The position numbers and the translations under genes are program-made. A stretch of DNA of 64,000 nt from Methanobacterium subterraneum (GTDB taxonomy: Archaea > Methanobacteriota > Methanobacteria > Methanobacteriales > Methanobacteriaceae): NCBI RefSeq assembly GCF_002813695.1, contig NZ_CP017768.1, forward strand, positions 1,723,501 to 1,787,500. Direction: 5' to 3'. The notes under the pieces were generated by a model, which saw only the letters and a list, made by a program, of their open reading frames with translations, had not been told where the DNA came from and searched no databases. Of this stretch, positions 17,144 through 25,984 are shown piece by piece (position 1 is the first letter of the stretch; the number at the start of each line of letters is the position of its first letter).

Positions 17144-18485
17144 CTGTAAAGTTTTTGGGTGTTGAAGCAAATTTCACAAAAATTTAAAAAACTTCAGATT
17201 TAAATCAAATTCCAGTTATAAACCGTTAAAATTAAGTATAAAGTGAGAATAGATATAATAACATGCCTAATGAAATTATAACTACTCTCAGTTCTAGTAT
17301 TGCGTCCATGCAACTTAATCTTTTCGATTTTGTTGTGGAAAAACCAAAATTTGATGAAGTTTTAACACGAAGATTTCAAAGGTCTGAAATCACTCGAAAC
17401 GTGAATAAAAACCTGAATTTACTTTCAAACAATCATTTCGAATATTTAAACCCAATTTGTCCTAATTGTAATTCAAATCATGTGATTAAACAGGAATATC
17501 ATGAAAGAAACCCCATATTGGCTGATTCAGGACCTCAAAAAATTTATTTGCGACGATATAAATGTAAAAGTTGCAGTAAAAAGTTCACAACAAGCTTAGA
17601 TTCAGTTATAAAACCTCATCACAGATACGTTAATATTTACAGTGATAAATTAGAGTCTTTGATTCAAACAGGCTATCGTTCGCTGCGTAAATTGGGGGAA
17701 GACTTTCAAACGTTCTTTGGAAACTCACCATCACACACAACCATTAAAAAATGGCAAACCATAGAAGTTGAAAAACGAATAACCAACACAATAACACTTT
17801 ATTCAGGTTACTACGCGTATGATGAGCAGTATATTCGACTTAACGGTAAAAGACACTACCGTTTAACATTATACGACACCATACTCAACATACCAATAGC
17901 AGAAGAAATAGCTCCTAAAAGAACTACAGAAACCATAAAAAGATTTATTGAAGAATCCACAAAAAATCAACCACTGATAGCAATTACAACCGATCATTTC
18001 CGAAGATACAAAAGAATAATGGACAAAATTGGTGTGAAACACCAATTATGCATATTTCACCTATTTAAAATGATAGGAAACAGTGTACACAAAATATTAA
18101 AGTCCAAAAATGTCTCCAAACGTGAAAAAATAACATTATGCCTTTATTTCACCGACATAAAAAACATATTCCGCACATACAACGAAGAAACATCAATAAA
18201 CAGACTAGAAACACTACTGGACAAATTCAAAGATATTCCAAAAGTTTTACAACGATACCTCACTAAAAAGATACTTCCAAACTTTCAAAGACTCACACAC
18301 TTCATGAGAAGCCCATTCATACAACGAACATCCAACAAAGTAGAAAATTACTACAGACAAACAGACCCCAACCAAATAAAGAAAATTTACAAAACAATAA
18401 AAGGAATACTCAGCTACCTAAACCAAAAAATGAAAAAATGGACAGCTAAACATGGAAAAAATATCAACACCCAATAACTTTACAG
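17144..18485 (+). mobile_element. Insertion sequence, 1.34 kb, unassigned DDE family
   Basis: Terminal inverted repeats of 22 bp at 17144-17165 and 18464-18485, starting CTGTAAAG and ending GGTGTTGA, differ at one position. They enclose a single transposase gene that almost fills the element. No short exact target duplication touches the ends, but imperfect direct repeats of about 20 bp (CCCAAAAAAAT plus an A-run) lie just outside both ends (17120-17140 and 18487-18506). These could be a long target duplication or simply low-complexity sequence. Codon use is more A/T-rich than in the neighbours. Confidence 0.8.
17263..18477 (+). CDS. Transposase with zinc ribbon and DDE domain
   Basis: A 404-residue transposase. 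A zinc ribbon, CPNCNSNH...YKCKSCSKKF (about residues 66-108), is followed by a helix-turn-helix region (LRKLGEDFQTFFGNSPSHTT). The catalytic core has the first acidic residues in YAYDEQYIRLNG (about 187), the second Asp in AITTDHFRRYKR (about 245) and the final Glu in SNKVENYYRQTDPN (about 366). The layout resembles archaeal DDE transposases of the ISNCY or ISL3/MULE-like kind; I cannot fix the family. The frame is intact, so the element may be active. It ends inside the right inverted repeat. Confidence 0.88.
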   Translation: MPNEIITTLSSSIASMQLNLFDFVVEKPKFDEVLTRRFQRSEITRNVNKNLNLLSNNHFEYLNPICPNCNSNHVIKQEYHERNPILADSGPQKIYLRRYKCKSCSKKFTTSLDSVIKPHHRYVNIYSDKLESLIQTGYRSLRKLGEDFQTFFGNSPSHTTIKKWQTIEVEKRITNTITLYSGYYAYDEQYIRLNGKRHYRLTLYDTILNIPIAEEIAPKRTTETIKRFIEESTKNQPLIAITTDHFRRYKRIMDKIGVKHQLCIFHLFKMIGNSVHKILKSKNVSKREKITLCLYFTDIKNIFRTYNEETSINRLETLLDKFKDIPKVLQRYLTKKILPNFQRLTHFMRSPFIQRTSNKVENYYRQTDPNQIKKIYKTIKGILSYLNQKMKKWTAKHGKNINTQ

Positions 18486-18517
18486 TCCCAAAAAAATAAA
18501 AAATTGATTAACCCCGT

Positions 18518-19111
18518 TTACCAGGTCAGAAAAATGGGAAGAGTTTTCATGACTTCTTCTGGACTTTTCGACTCACCTATTATTTTTAGAATCCTCTTAT
18601 CTGGTTGGGAGAATATGTAGGGATAATCCTTTTCACCTTCTACAGTAGGGTAGAAGGCCAGACTCTCCCGTTCCATGGAAAACTGAGCATCTACATCAGC
18701 ACGGTTTCCGCGGGCATCTAACCTGAACCACTTACCATCCAGGGAGACAGCGTTTAAGCCGTGGAGAACAAAACCTTCTTCATGAGTCAGTGTCTGATAG
18801 CAAAACCCAGTGGGAATCCCCATGAACCTTAAAAGAGCAGCTAACAAATTTGATTTAGCAAAACATAAACCATGACCTTCTTTTAAGACTTCAGATGCCC
18901 GGCAGGTCACTTGACAACTTCCAATATCCAATGAATGGTCAATTTCATCCCTTACAAAATGGTAAATGTCTTTCACTGTTTCAATCTGCCCCTGATCACT
19001 GGCCAGTTCCCGGGCTTTTTCTTGAATTTCAGGATAATTGTAATTTACTACCTTTGAAGATTCTAGATACTTGTTTAAATCGTCTTTTTGTATTAAAAAA
19101 AGCATATCCAT
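18518..19111 (-). CDS. Transglutaminase-like cysteine protease-fold protein
   Basis: About 197 residues with the transglutaminase-core triad in order: Cys in EGHGLCFAKSNLLAALLR, His in EGFVLHGLNAV, and Asp in WFRLDARGNR. In prokaryotes this fold usually acts as a peptidase, amidase or peptide-crosslink hydrolase; the substrate is unknown here. The ATG at 19111 (MDMLFLIQKDD) fits the family start. A GTG at 19165 would add 18 residues and overlap the stop of the upstream RibD-like gene, so the two are in any case tightly linked. Confidence 0.82.
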   Translation of the reverse strand: MDMLFLIQKDDLNKYLESSKVVNYNYPEIQEKARELASDQGQIETVKDIYHFVRDEIDHSLDIGSCQVTCRASEVLKEGHGLCFAKSNLLAALLRFMGIPTGFCYQTLTHEEGFVLHGLNAVSLDGKWFRLDARGNRADVDAQFSMERESLAFYPTVEGEKDYPYIFSQPDKRILKIIGESKSPEEVMKTLPIFLTW

Positions 19112-19161
19112 GACCCTTGTTTGATTAATAATATTTACACCATCATTTTTATCCGTAGGTA

Positions 19162-19854
19162 TCACTTAAACATTCCATCGAGTATTCTATACCTTAAGTA
19201 GATGATATCATCCTTAATTTTTTCCATTCCACCTAGATACAATTTTATTGGCTCTAATTCCCCATCTGTATCATTGGTCTGGAAGATAGAATTGGGTGTG
19301 CTTCCACCCACGAGTTCTGGGTGTACCAGGAGGTGTATTTCATCGGCCAAGCCCTGGCGGAGTAAAATTCCATTCAAAACACCACCACTATCAACTCTTA
19401 CCTTTTTAACCCCAAATTTGGTATTTAGTTCTTCCAGAGCATTTTCCAGGTCCACCTTCTGATATCCCACCACCAGATAATCTATGTACCGTTCATCCAG
19501 GAAGTCCAGATATTCTCGAGGTGTGGAACGGCTGCATAACACCAGAACACTATTAATATAGGGTAATTTTAGAATTTCACTCCATATGCGTATCTGCCCC
19601 TTACTATCAGGGACAACCAGTATGGGTCTATTATCGTCTGGATCTTTCTCCCGGGGCTGGAAGGCATCATCAGATTCTGGAAATGTTTCTCCTGCTTTGA
19701 CACCAAATCCAGTTAGTACCGTGTTACTCCCCATTAAAACTGCATCCACATCCCACTTAGATGCCAGCTCATAGTAAAGTTCCAAATCAGCATCAAAACC
19801 AGTTATTCTCCCGTCTAAACTCACTGCATTGTAAAGTATAACTATCGGCATCAT
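19162..19854 (-). CDS. RibD C-terminal / dihydrofolate-reductase-fold reductase
   Basis: A 230-residue protein of the RibD-C fold. It opens with IVILYNAVSLDGRITG, typical of the family, then has a DAVLMGSNTVLTG block, RPILVVPDSKGQIR, and VDSGGVLNGILLRQGLADEIHLLVHPELVGG in pieces typical of riboflavin-pathway reductases (NADPH-dependent reduction of the ribosylaminopyrimidine). Archaeal Rib7-type enzymes look like this, but several paralogues of unknown substrate exist, and no other riboflavin gene is nearby. The stop overlaps the possible GTG start of the transglutaminase-like gene, suggesting coupled expression. Confidence 0.82.
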   Translation of the reverse strand: MMPIVILYNAVSLDGRITGFDADLELYYELASKWDVDAVLMGSNTVLTGFGVKAGETFPESDDAFQPREKDPDDNRPILVVPDSKGQIRIWSEILKLPYINSVLVLCSRSTPREYLDFLDERYIDYLVVGYQKVDLENALEELNTKFGVKKVRVDSGGVLNGILLRQGLADEIHLLVHPELVGGSTPNSIFQTNDTDGELEPIKLYLGGMEKIKDDIIYLRYRILDGMFK

Positions 19855-19912
19855 TTAAAACCCCTCTACCTGTTTAAGGACATTTAATTGTATCATATCA
19901 GTATAGAACATC

Positions 19913-20746
19913 TTATAACAATTTATTTAGATCTTCAACTGAATACAAATCATCATTATCCATTAATTTTTCCATTTCATCCATTTTAACATGTTTAAGA
20001 GCCTTTTGCATGCTTTTAAGGCTGGAATATATCAGTAAACTGGGTAAGCTGATACGGGCCACCCCACATTTCTTGAGATCAGAGATACTGAAGTTGTGCA
20101 GATTGTAGGGCATCCCCGCCGCTATGGTCACCGGTCCTTTAACCTCCCGGGTGATGGTTAGCACTTCTTCCATGGTTGCAGTGTAAACTATGAAGGCCAG
20201 TGTGGCGCCGGCATCCAGATATGCATTAGCCCGTTCAATGGCTATGTTCAAGGCTTCCTCCCGATCAGGAGTTGATTTAAGTGCATCGGTACGGCCATTT
20301 ATAACCAGATCAGAGTTACCCTTAACTTCTGCGGCCTCACGAGCCAGTGTGATCTTCTGGACCATCACCTCCTCATCTACGATTTCCAGTGGTCCGGGTT
20401 TTCCTAATATCTGGTCTTCCAGGTTGAGTCCTGCCACCCCTACTTTCATAAACTTTTCCACAGTTTCCGGGATGGTTTTAATGTCACCATATCCGTCTTC
20501 TGCATCGGCCATCACTGGCACATCCACTGCTTCTACTATCCGACGGGTCCATTTCAGGTTATCATCCAGGGTAATATTACTCTCTCGGGGGTATGCGGCT
20601 TGGATTGAAAAACTGTAACCAGAACACTGTACTGCTTTAAACCCTGCTTTTTCGATCATCCGGGCACTGATTGGATCGTAGGCATTGGGCATGATGAGGG
20701 TTTCTTTATCTAAAATCAGATCCCTTAACAACTTGCTTTTATTCAT
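19913..20746 (-). CDS. Isocitrate lyase / PEP mutase family enzyme
   Basis: A 277-residue TIM-barrel enzyme of the PEP mutase/isocitrate lyase superfamily. It has MPNAYDPISARMIEKAGFKA near the start, the metal-binding MADAEDGYGD (about residue 80), GLNLEDQI (about 107) and NGRTDAL (about 150). Family members cleave or form C-C bonds next to a carboxylate (methylisocitrate lyase, oxaloacetate decarboxylase and relatives). The family's KKCGS-type catalytic Cys loop, usually after the DAEDGYG segment, is not visible, so a lyase of another subtype is likely. It stands alone, with a GGTGTAGAT ribosome binding site. Confidence 0.82.
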   Translation of the reverse strand: MNKSKLLRDLILDKETLIMPNAYDPISARMIEKAGFKAVQCSGYSFSIQAAYPRESNITLDDNLKWTRRIVEAVDVPVMADAEDGYGDIKTIPETVEKFMKVGVAGLNLEDQILGKPGPLEIVDEEVMVQKITLAREAAEVKGNSDLVINGRTDALKSTPDREEALNIAIERANAYLDAGATLAFIVYTATMEEVLTITREVKGPVTIAAGMPYNLHNFSISDLKKCGVARISLPSLLIYSSLKSMQKALKHVKMDEMEKLMDNDDLYSVEDLNKLL

Positions 20747-20914
20747 ATCTACACCAGTTAACCATATGATTAACCGATTATAATTAAAATATCGATTTAC
20801 AGTTTAATTATAGAAATATAAAAAAAAAGTGTAGAGTTTAAGAATAAGGAATTTATATTAAGAAAACTGTCCAATATTTGAATCTGGAAAGAGAAAATAT
20901 TAATTTCTCATTTT

Positions 20915-21505
20915 TTAAGGAAAATAAGTGTTTATAGTTTTTTTAACATCTTCTAACCATAATTCGCGTTCTTTAGGTGTGCTGCTGGCTATGGTACGGA
21001 ACATTTTTCGGTTGAAATTTTTTATTCCACAGAAATCAAAAACACAATCCTTCCAGATGCGCTCCAGCGGGTCACCGAATACTTGGATTTCCCGTTCTAA
21101 TGGCGTATTGGACGTGTTAAAAACTAGGGCTGTTTCAGCTACCAGTAAACCTTCAGGTACACCTGAGCCATCATCCCCCTCTTCGAACTGGTAGGCCACA
21201 CCTGATCTTAGCACCCGGTCGGTCCATCCCTTCAATATAGCAGGGGGCTGACCCCACCAGTTGGGATGTATGATTATAATCCCATGGGCTTTTTTTATCT
21301 CCTGACGATGCTTCAACACCAGTGGATCAGAGGTTTCCCCTGTGGCCAGTTCAGATCCCTCCAGAAGTGGGTTGAATTCCTCTTCGTAGAGATTGTGGGC
21401 GAGGATCTGGTGTCTGTTTTCATTCAAAGTATCCAGAACAGTCTGGTAAATGGCATGATTGAAGCTTTCTCGGTAAGGATGGGCAAGTATGACTAAAATT
21501 TCCAT
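20915..21505 (-). CDS. NAD(P)H:quinone oxidoreductase-like flavoprotein (flavodoxin-like fold)
   Basis: A 196-residue protein of the NQO/MdaB/KefF group: EILVILAHPYRESFNHAIY at the N-terminus, LEGSELATGET, and the central GIIIIHPNWWGQPPAILKGWTDRVL segment that lines the FMN/FAD site and dimer interface. Such enzymes pass two electrons from NAD(P)H to quinones or other acceptors and may protect against oxidative or electrophilic stress. The start ATG follows GGGGATTTT. It stands about 35 bases upstream of the end of the next minus-strand membrane gene and is probably expressed alone. Confidence 0.87.
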   Translation of the reverse strand: MEILVILAHPYRESFNHAIYQTVLDTLNENRHQILAHNLYEEEFNPLLEGSELATGETSDPLVLKHRQEIKKAHGIIIIHPNWWGQPPAILKGWTDRVLRSGVAYQFEEGDDGSGVPEGLLVAETALVFNTSNTPLEREIQVFGDPLERIWKDCVFDFCGIKNFNRKMFRTIASSTPKERELWLEDVKKTINTYFP

Positions 21506-21544
21506 AAAATCCCCTATGATTTTTATTTTATGAGTATTACTTTA

Positions 21545-21880
21545 TTATTCCCTGGTTATTTTAAAGAGTATGGATAGTGCAACCAGCTGCACCATGTTAA
21601 TCAAAAATAGGGGCAGCCTGGGACCATGCCATTCTGAAATCCGAACTTCAATGGGAATTAAAAGAGGCATGGCAATGAAAATGGCAGATACTATATTTTG
21701 CAGGAGTAGGAAGGATGAAAAATAGAGTAGGCCAATGGTGAATCCTGATTTTACTTGATTGTATGTTTTCCAGTATGCTTTGATTAGGAACAATAATAGA
21801 ATAATGTTGGCGATCCCCACCACAGCAGCCACTGCAATCAATAATAGACCAATATCTCCATTTAACATCTTATCAACCAT
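21545..21880 (-). CDS. Small multi-pass membrane protein, paralogue A
   Basis: A 111-residue protein with three or four hydrophobic helices and an amphipathic end. It shares most of its C-terminal half with the product of 24054-24386: both have GFTIGLLYFSSFLLLQNIVSA-like and GPRLPLFLINMVQLVALSIL segments ending ILFKITRE. The family is not one I can name. Its place as the last gene after a MacB-type permease and ATPase suggests that it belongs to that transporter module, perhaps as an accessory subunit or sensor. Confidence 0.75.
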   Translation of the reverse strand: MVDKMLNGDIGLLLIAVAAVVGIANIILLLFLIKAYWKTYNQVKSGFTIGLLYFSSFLLLQNIVSAIFIAMPLLIPIEVRISEWHGPRLPLFLINMVQLVALSILFKITRE

Positions 21881-22023
21881 TTTATCATGTGTGAATAATA
21901 AAAAATGGGATGAATTCCATTAAATAAGGGAATTCACCTAATTCACTTTTTTATATCCAAATTTCCCAACTTATTATTTAAATCCTAGTTCCTTAATCAA
22001 CTTATAGTGATCTAAAATTACTT

Positions 22024-22695
22024 CTAGTTTTTTATTTTCCCATCAAGCACGTTTACAATCCTTTCAGCCATGTTTCCCACGTATGGTTCGTGGGTTACCA
22101 TGACCAGGGTTACATTTTCCTTTTCATGCAGATCACTCATGAGTTTCAGTATCACATCCCCGGTTTTGGAGTCCAGGGACCCGGTGGGTTCATCAGCCAG
22201 GATAATGGAGGGATTGTTCACCAGTGCCCGGGCTATGGCCACTCTCTGACGCTCACCCCCGGAAAGTTTGGTGGGTATCTGATCGGCCTTGTCCTCGAGA
22301 CCAACTTCCATTAAGAGCCCCATTGCCCGTTCATGCATCTGACTGCTGGAGAGATCAGTTTCATACATGGGTATTTCCACGTTTTCCAGTACAGTGAGGT
22401 TGGGTATCAGGTTGTGCATCTGGAAGACGAATCCAATCTCCTGGGAACGGAATTCGTTCAATTCTTTGGTGTTCATGAGATCGATACCTGCCACTTTAAT
22501 GGTTCCTTCATCAGCCACATCTAGTGCTCCGATCATGTTGAGAAGGGTTGATTTACCAGAACCAGATGGTCCCATGATGGAAAGGAATTCGCCCTTTTTA
22601 ACTTCCAAGTTAAGACCATTTAAAGCCTTTATTTTACCATCATCGTAGCTTTTTTTAAGGTCATGGATCTCGATGATGTTTCTATCCTTACTCAT
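22024..22695 (-). CDS. MacB/LolD-type ABC transporter ATPase
   Basis: A 223-residue nucleotide-binding subunit. Walker A is GPSGSGKST (about residue 42), the Q-loop lies in GFVFQMHNLIP, the signature is LSGGERQRVAIARAL (about 143), Walker B is [13 protein letters not shown] (about 164) and the H-loop is MVTHEP. The pattern is that of ATPases working with MacB/FtsX-type permeases, which use ATP to drive mechanical work across the membrane rather than classical pumping. It follows its permease by 39 bases on the same strand and precedes a small membrane protein gene. Confidence 0.95.
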   Translation of the reverse strand: MSKDRNIIEIHDLKKSYDDGKIKALNGLNLEVKKGEFLSIMGPSGSGKSTLLNMIGALDVADEGTIKVAGIDLMNTKELNEFRSQEIGFVFQMHNLIPNLTVLENVEIPMYETDLSSSQMHERAMGLLMEVGLEDKADQIPTKLSGGERQRVAIARALVNNPSIILADEPTGSLDSKTGDVILKLMSDLHEKENVTLVMVTHEPYVGNMAERIVNVLDGKIKN

Positions 22696-22734
22696 AAAAT
22701 CATCCCCATTTCCATCATACTTATCCTAACACCA

Positions 22735-23925
22735 TTATTCATAGCGCAACGCCTCGGTTGGTGATAGTCGGGATGCCCGGTAGGCAGGATACAAGCCTCC
22801 GATTATTCCCACTACAAATGCAACCACGAAGGCTTCCAGGAATATTTCTGGTGCAAATGATGGTTCTATGGTTCCCCCAAATGATAGGGATAACAAGACC
22901 ACCACCCCTACCACGGCAACTATGGTTCCCACCACCGCAGCGATAAGGGTTAAAACCACTGATTCACCTAGGATCATTCCCAGAATCCTCTTTTCTTTCC
23001 ACCCCACTGCTTTTAATACCCCTATTTCCCTTGTTCTTTCGAAAACAGACATTATCATAGTGTTTATTACCCCAACACCACCGATTACTATTGCCAGGAG
23101 GGATATGGCCCATGTGGCAGCATCGATAGTGCTGAGTGCACTGTTCATTCTACCGGCTATTGCTTCGGCACTGGTGGTGGACAGTTCATTGGGGTAAGTT
23201 GTTTCAATGGATTTACTCACCTCAGTGGTATTGGCATCCGGGTTGATCTTCACCGCAATGGTGCTGACAGTGTTATTGTTACTTGTGAGGTTCTGCAAAG
23301 TGGTTAGGGACATGAAAACACCGGCATCAGTCATGAAATTTCCAGTCTCGAATATTCCGGTGATGGTGAAATCCTTTCCGAACAGGTTTACGGTGTCACC
23401 CACACTTTTGTTAAGATTTGTAGAAACAGTTTTCCCAATTATAACTTGATTTTCACTGGTTGTCTCGTATAAGGATCCAGTTACGTTTTCAATTCCAGCC
23501 AGGCTCAGCTTACCTGGATCCATACCAGTCACCGAAAGTCCACCTAAACTGTTGGGACCACCCGACCCCATACTAATAGTTCCAGATGTAGTACCAGTAG
23601 AACTGGTTCCCACAGATGATCCGCTGGTGGAGGTGTTGGTTGCCTTTAATAAACCTGCCGTTTCTTTAACTCCAGATATGTTCTGTAATTCCGTTACTCT
23701 ACTTTCATTTACCCTCCCAGATCCCATGCTACTTGATCCAGTCTGCATTACATTGATTTCAGCAGCTCCTGCTTTTAGGGTGCTGGTTGTTGACTCTTTA
23801 AGGCCACCGGTAACCATACCCAGGGCCACGATGACCATGATTCCAATTGCAATTCCCACAATTGCAAGGGCACCTCTTGTTTTGTTCCTGAAGGGATTTT
23901 TCAGGATCAACTTTAAGTATGACAT
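22735..23925 (-). CDS. MacB/FtsX-type ABC transporter permease
   Basis: A 396-residue permease with the MacB layout: one N-terminal membrane helix (about residues 17-40) after LILKNPFRNKTRGALA, a large extracytoplasmic domain of about 220 residues rich in Ser/Thr/Gly, then three C-terminal helices with the INTMIMSVFERTREIGVLKA box (about 285-305), ending TEALRYE. The outer domain has a low-complexity Ser/Gly/Thr stretch (about 95-130) not present in its paralogue at 28444. Such systems export peptides or lipids, or remove toxic compounds; in an archaeon with no outer membrane the substrate is unknown. First of a permease-ATPase-small membrane protein set. Confidence 0.92.
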   Translation of the reverse strand: MSYLKLILKNPFRNKTRGALAIVGIAIGIMVIVALGMVTGGLKESTTSTLKAGAAEINVMQTGSSSMGSGRVNESRVTELQNISGVKETAGLLKATNTSTSGSSVGTSSTGTTSGTISMGSGGPNSLGGLSVTGMDPGKLSLAGIENVTGSLYETTSENQVIIGKTVSTNLNKSVGDTVNLFGKDFTITGIFETGNFMTDAGVFMSLTTLQNLTSNNNTVSTIAVKINPDANTTEVSKSIETTYPNELSTTSAEAIAGRMNSALSTIDAATWAISLLAIVIGGVGVINTMIMSVFERTREIGVLKAVGWKEKRILGMILGESVVLTLIAAVVGTIVAVVGVVVLLSLSFGGTIEPSFAPEIFLEAFVVAFVVGIIGGLYPAYRASRLSPTEALRYE

Positions 23926-24053
23926 GATGTTTCCTATTTAAAATGATTATTAAATTTTTATGCCGAATTCAAGCACTAAAGATGGATAAATTATGCACAA
24001 ATTGTGCACAAATTCACTTACCAAGCTCTTTATTCAAATTATTAACCAACTTT

Positions 24054-24386
24054 TTATTCACGGGTTATTTTGAAAAGTATGGATAGTGCAATTAACTGGA
24101 CTATGTTGATTAAAAATAATGGTAGTCTAGGTCCACTGATTTCTGGTCCGTGGAATTCCAGTTGTGCAAATAGGGGTAGTGCCAGGAATATGGTAGAGAC
24201 AATGTTTTGGAATAGTAGGAATGTGGAAAAATACAGTAATCCAATGGTGAATTTGGATTTAACCTGGCGATAAGTATCCCAGTAAAGGTATAATAATCCC
24301 AGTAGCAGGCAAACATTCGCAATTCCAATTGCCACTGCCACAAATGTTACCACACCACCAAACTGACCATATTCTGCCAATACCAT
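24054..24386 (-). CDS. Small multi-pass membrane protein, paralogue B
   Basis: A 110-residue hydrophobic protein with three or four helices, clearly paralogous to the product of 21545-21880 and ending in the same ILFKITRE. Shared features include the KSKFTIGLLYFSTFLLFQN segment and the GPRLPLFLINIVQLIAL helix. It lies between a winged-helix regulator gene (32 bases upstream) and a MacB-type permease, so regulator, membrane protein and transporter appear to form one unit. GGGG eight bases before the ATG supports the start. Confidence 0.78.
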   Translation of the reverse strand: MVLAEYGQFGGVVTFVAVAIGIANVCLLLGLLYLYWDTYRQVKSKFTIGLLYFSTFLLFQNIVSTIFLALPLFAQLEFHGPEISGPRLPLFLINIVQLIALSILFKITRE

Positions 24387-24418
24387 GTTTTTACCCCTAA
24401 TAGCTTCGAATTAAACTA

Positions 24419-24703
24419 TTAATCCACTTTTAATTCTCCCCATATTCCCTGAAACGTATCAAAATTTTCTTCCATTTTATCAGTTAGAAAGTACATCTCC
24501 CCATATTTACGCTTACCTGGAGATGTAATGACATTATTTTCTTCTAATACCTTAATATGATGCCTTATTGTTTTATAATTTAAATTTAATACTTCTGAAA
24601 GCTGATTAGCATTGTAAGGTCTTTGGTGTAATGCCAGGATTATCTTAGCACGGTTAGGCCCTCCAGTTGAGCCAGCTATTAACCACCAAAGCAGCTTCCT
24701 CAT
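24419..24703 (-). CDS. Winged-helix transcription regulator (ArsR-like), first of ABC module
   Basis: A 94-residue winged-helix protein: [19 protein letters not shown] (about residues 27-45) is the helix-turn-helix, [18 protein letters not shown] the recognition helix and wing, and [13 protein letters not shown] the C-terminal helix. It is closely related to the regulator encoded at 30177-30509, sharing the PYNANQL, LNYKTI and [15 protein letters not shown] blocks. No metal-binding cysteines are visible. Placed upstream of a small membrane protein and a MacB-type transporter, it probably controls that operon. The ATG at 24703, preceded by AGGTG, is taken rather than the GTG two codons before. 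Confidence 0.85.
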   Translation of the reverse strand: MRKLLWWLIAGSTGGPNRAKIILALHQRPYNANQLSEVLNLNYKTIRHHIKVLEENNVITSPGKRKYGEMYFLTDKMEENFDTFQGIWGELKVD

Positions 24704-24845
24704 GATCACACCTGCAAGTTGTATTACAAAAATGTGGATAAAACTATGATTTCATTTTACTAAAATACCATTCTATTTTAAACCACATCCAATAATGTTT
24801 AATTCAACCAAAAAAGGATAATTAAAATTTTAATCAGTAGGATAG

Positions 24846-25403
24846 TTACAGATAGAGCACCAGGAAAACATCACCACCAGGACCACAATCACCATCGGCG
24901 AATTCATCCACATACTCTGGAAGGTAATAACTTGCAGGTTCCAGTCCTTCCTCAACAAATCCTGCCTTTTTATAGGATCTGATAGCCATCTTATTATGTT
25001 TTGAAGGGCGCATTATAACTTTATCATATCCCATATCCTTAATTCTACTGGCAAGTTGTAAAATAGCCTTGGTTCCATATCCATGACCAGTGCAGCTACG
25101 TTCCTTTAGCCATATGTCAAACTCAGTGATTTTATCCTGAAGATGGAATGATGTGTAGGATATAATACCTATATCATCAGTTTTCCCATTTTTCCGGGAA
25201 ACTATAATATAACAACGGCCTCTTTCTTCTTGAGAGCCAGTGAAAAAGTAATCCTCATAATCAGATTGGAACTCCTTATAAGAGGGTAGATTGTCACTGG
25301 TGTATCCCTGTAACTGGTTTAAAAAATCTGAAAAGTCAGAGAAATACAACCACTGGTAGGCTTTCTTCCTATCTTTGATTGTTGCTTTTCTTAGTTCAAT
25401 CAT
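24846..25403 (-). CDS. GNAT-family acetyltransferase (RimJ/RimL-like)
   Basis: A 185-residue acetyltransferase. The start IELRKATIKDRKKAYQWL matches RimJ/RimL-type and aminoglycoside 6'-acetyltransferase-type enzymes; the acetyl-CoA-binding loop is CTGHGYGTKAILQLA (about residue 120), followed by IMRPSKHNKMAIRSYKKAGF, the typical last helix. The substrate cannot be inferred; amino-terminal or small-molecule amines are both possible. It ends the second transporter block, 94 bases after the small membrane gene, so it may or may not be part of that operon. Confidence 0.87.
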   Translation of the reverse strand: MIELRKATIKDRKKAYQWLYFSDFSDFLNQLQGYTSDNLPSYKEFQSDYEDYFFTGSQEERGRCYIIVSRKNGKTDDIGIISYTSFHLQDKITEFDIWLKERSCTGHGYGTKAILQLASRIKDMGYDKVIMRPSKHNKMAIRSYKKAGFVEEGLEPASYYLPEYVDEFADGDCGPGGDVFLVLYL

Positions 25404-25497
25404 CCTCTATCCCCCGGAAGAATATTAAAAATTAATTGGATTGAATTTTGTCCATACTACTTTTTTTCTAGCAAGATAGTAAAATACTATTTACTAT

Positions 25498-25863
25498 TTA
25501 AGTACATGCCTTCAGTTCTGATTTTAAAATTAAAGCCATCAACATGAATTCAAAGACCAGAAAAATCAGGGGAGTTATCAGCGTATTAGCGCAGTTATGA
25601 GGATTAAATAAAAAATATAAGGCAAATATAATGTTTTGAATAAGGAAAAGTAGGGAGAATCCCTTCATAACATTTTTAAAAAGTTTTTTATCCCCATTTG
25701 GGTTTGAATAAATATTTAATAGTGCCAGTGCCAGAACCATATTCATAGTGCTGGCCAACACAGGGGAAATGCTGAGTTGTGATATGTAAATTATCCATAC
25801 ATTTGTTAATCCACCAGAAACTAAGTTAAAAAGATAAACTAATGAAATTAAATCCAGATACAT
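25498..25863 (-). CDS. Small multi-pass membrane protein, distant paralogue C
   Basis: About 121 residues from the ATG at 25863 (GGGGT just upstream), with four hydrophobic helices. It is only weakly like the products of 21545 and 24054, but keeps the same layout and a LLFLIQNIIFALYF segment corresponding to FLLLQNIVSAIF of those proteins. The C-terminal end differs. It directly follows a MacB-type ATPase gene, as the 21545 protein does in the other block. Function unknown; its repeated position next to these transporters is the main clue. Confidence 0.65.
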   Translation of the reverse strand: MYLDLISLVYLFNLVSGGLTNVWIIYISQLSISPVLASTMNMVLALALLNIYSNPNGDKKLFKNVMKGFSLLFLIQNIIFALYFLFNPHNCANTLITPLIFLVFEFMLMALILKSELKACT

Positions 25864-25984
25864 GTTGTAAACCCCATACTCAGAAAATATAAAATTGTTA
25901 AAATGTTCATTTTGGAAGCTCAATTTATCTGAAAAAAAAGAAAGTTTTATAATTGTATTTACAATTATAAACTCACCAATCGCT

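Noticed and set aside
20190..20618. 142-codon + strand frame inside the PEP mutase-like gene
   Set aside because: Antisense shadow; the minus strand carries conserved active-site motifs.
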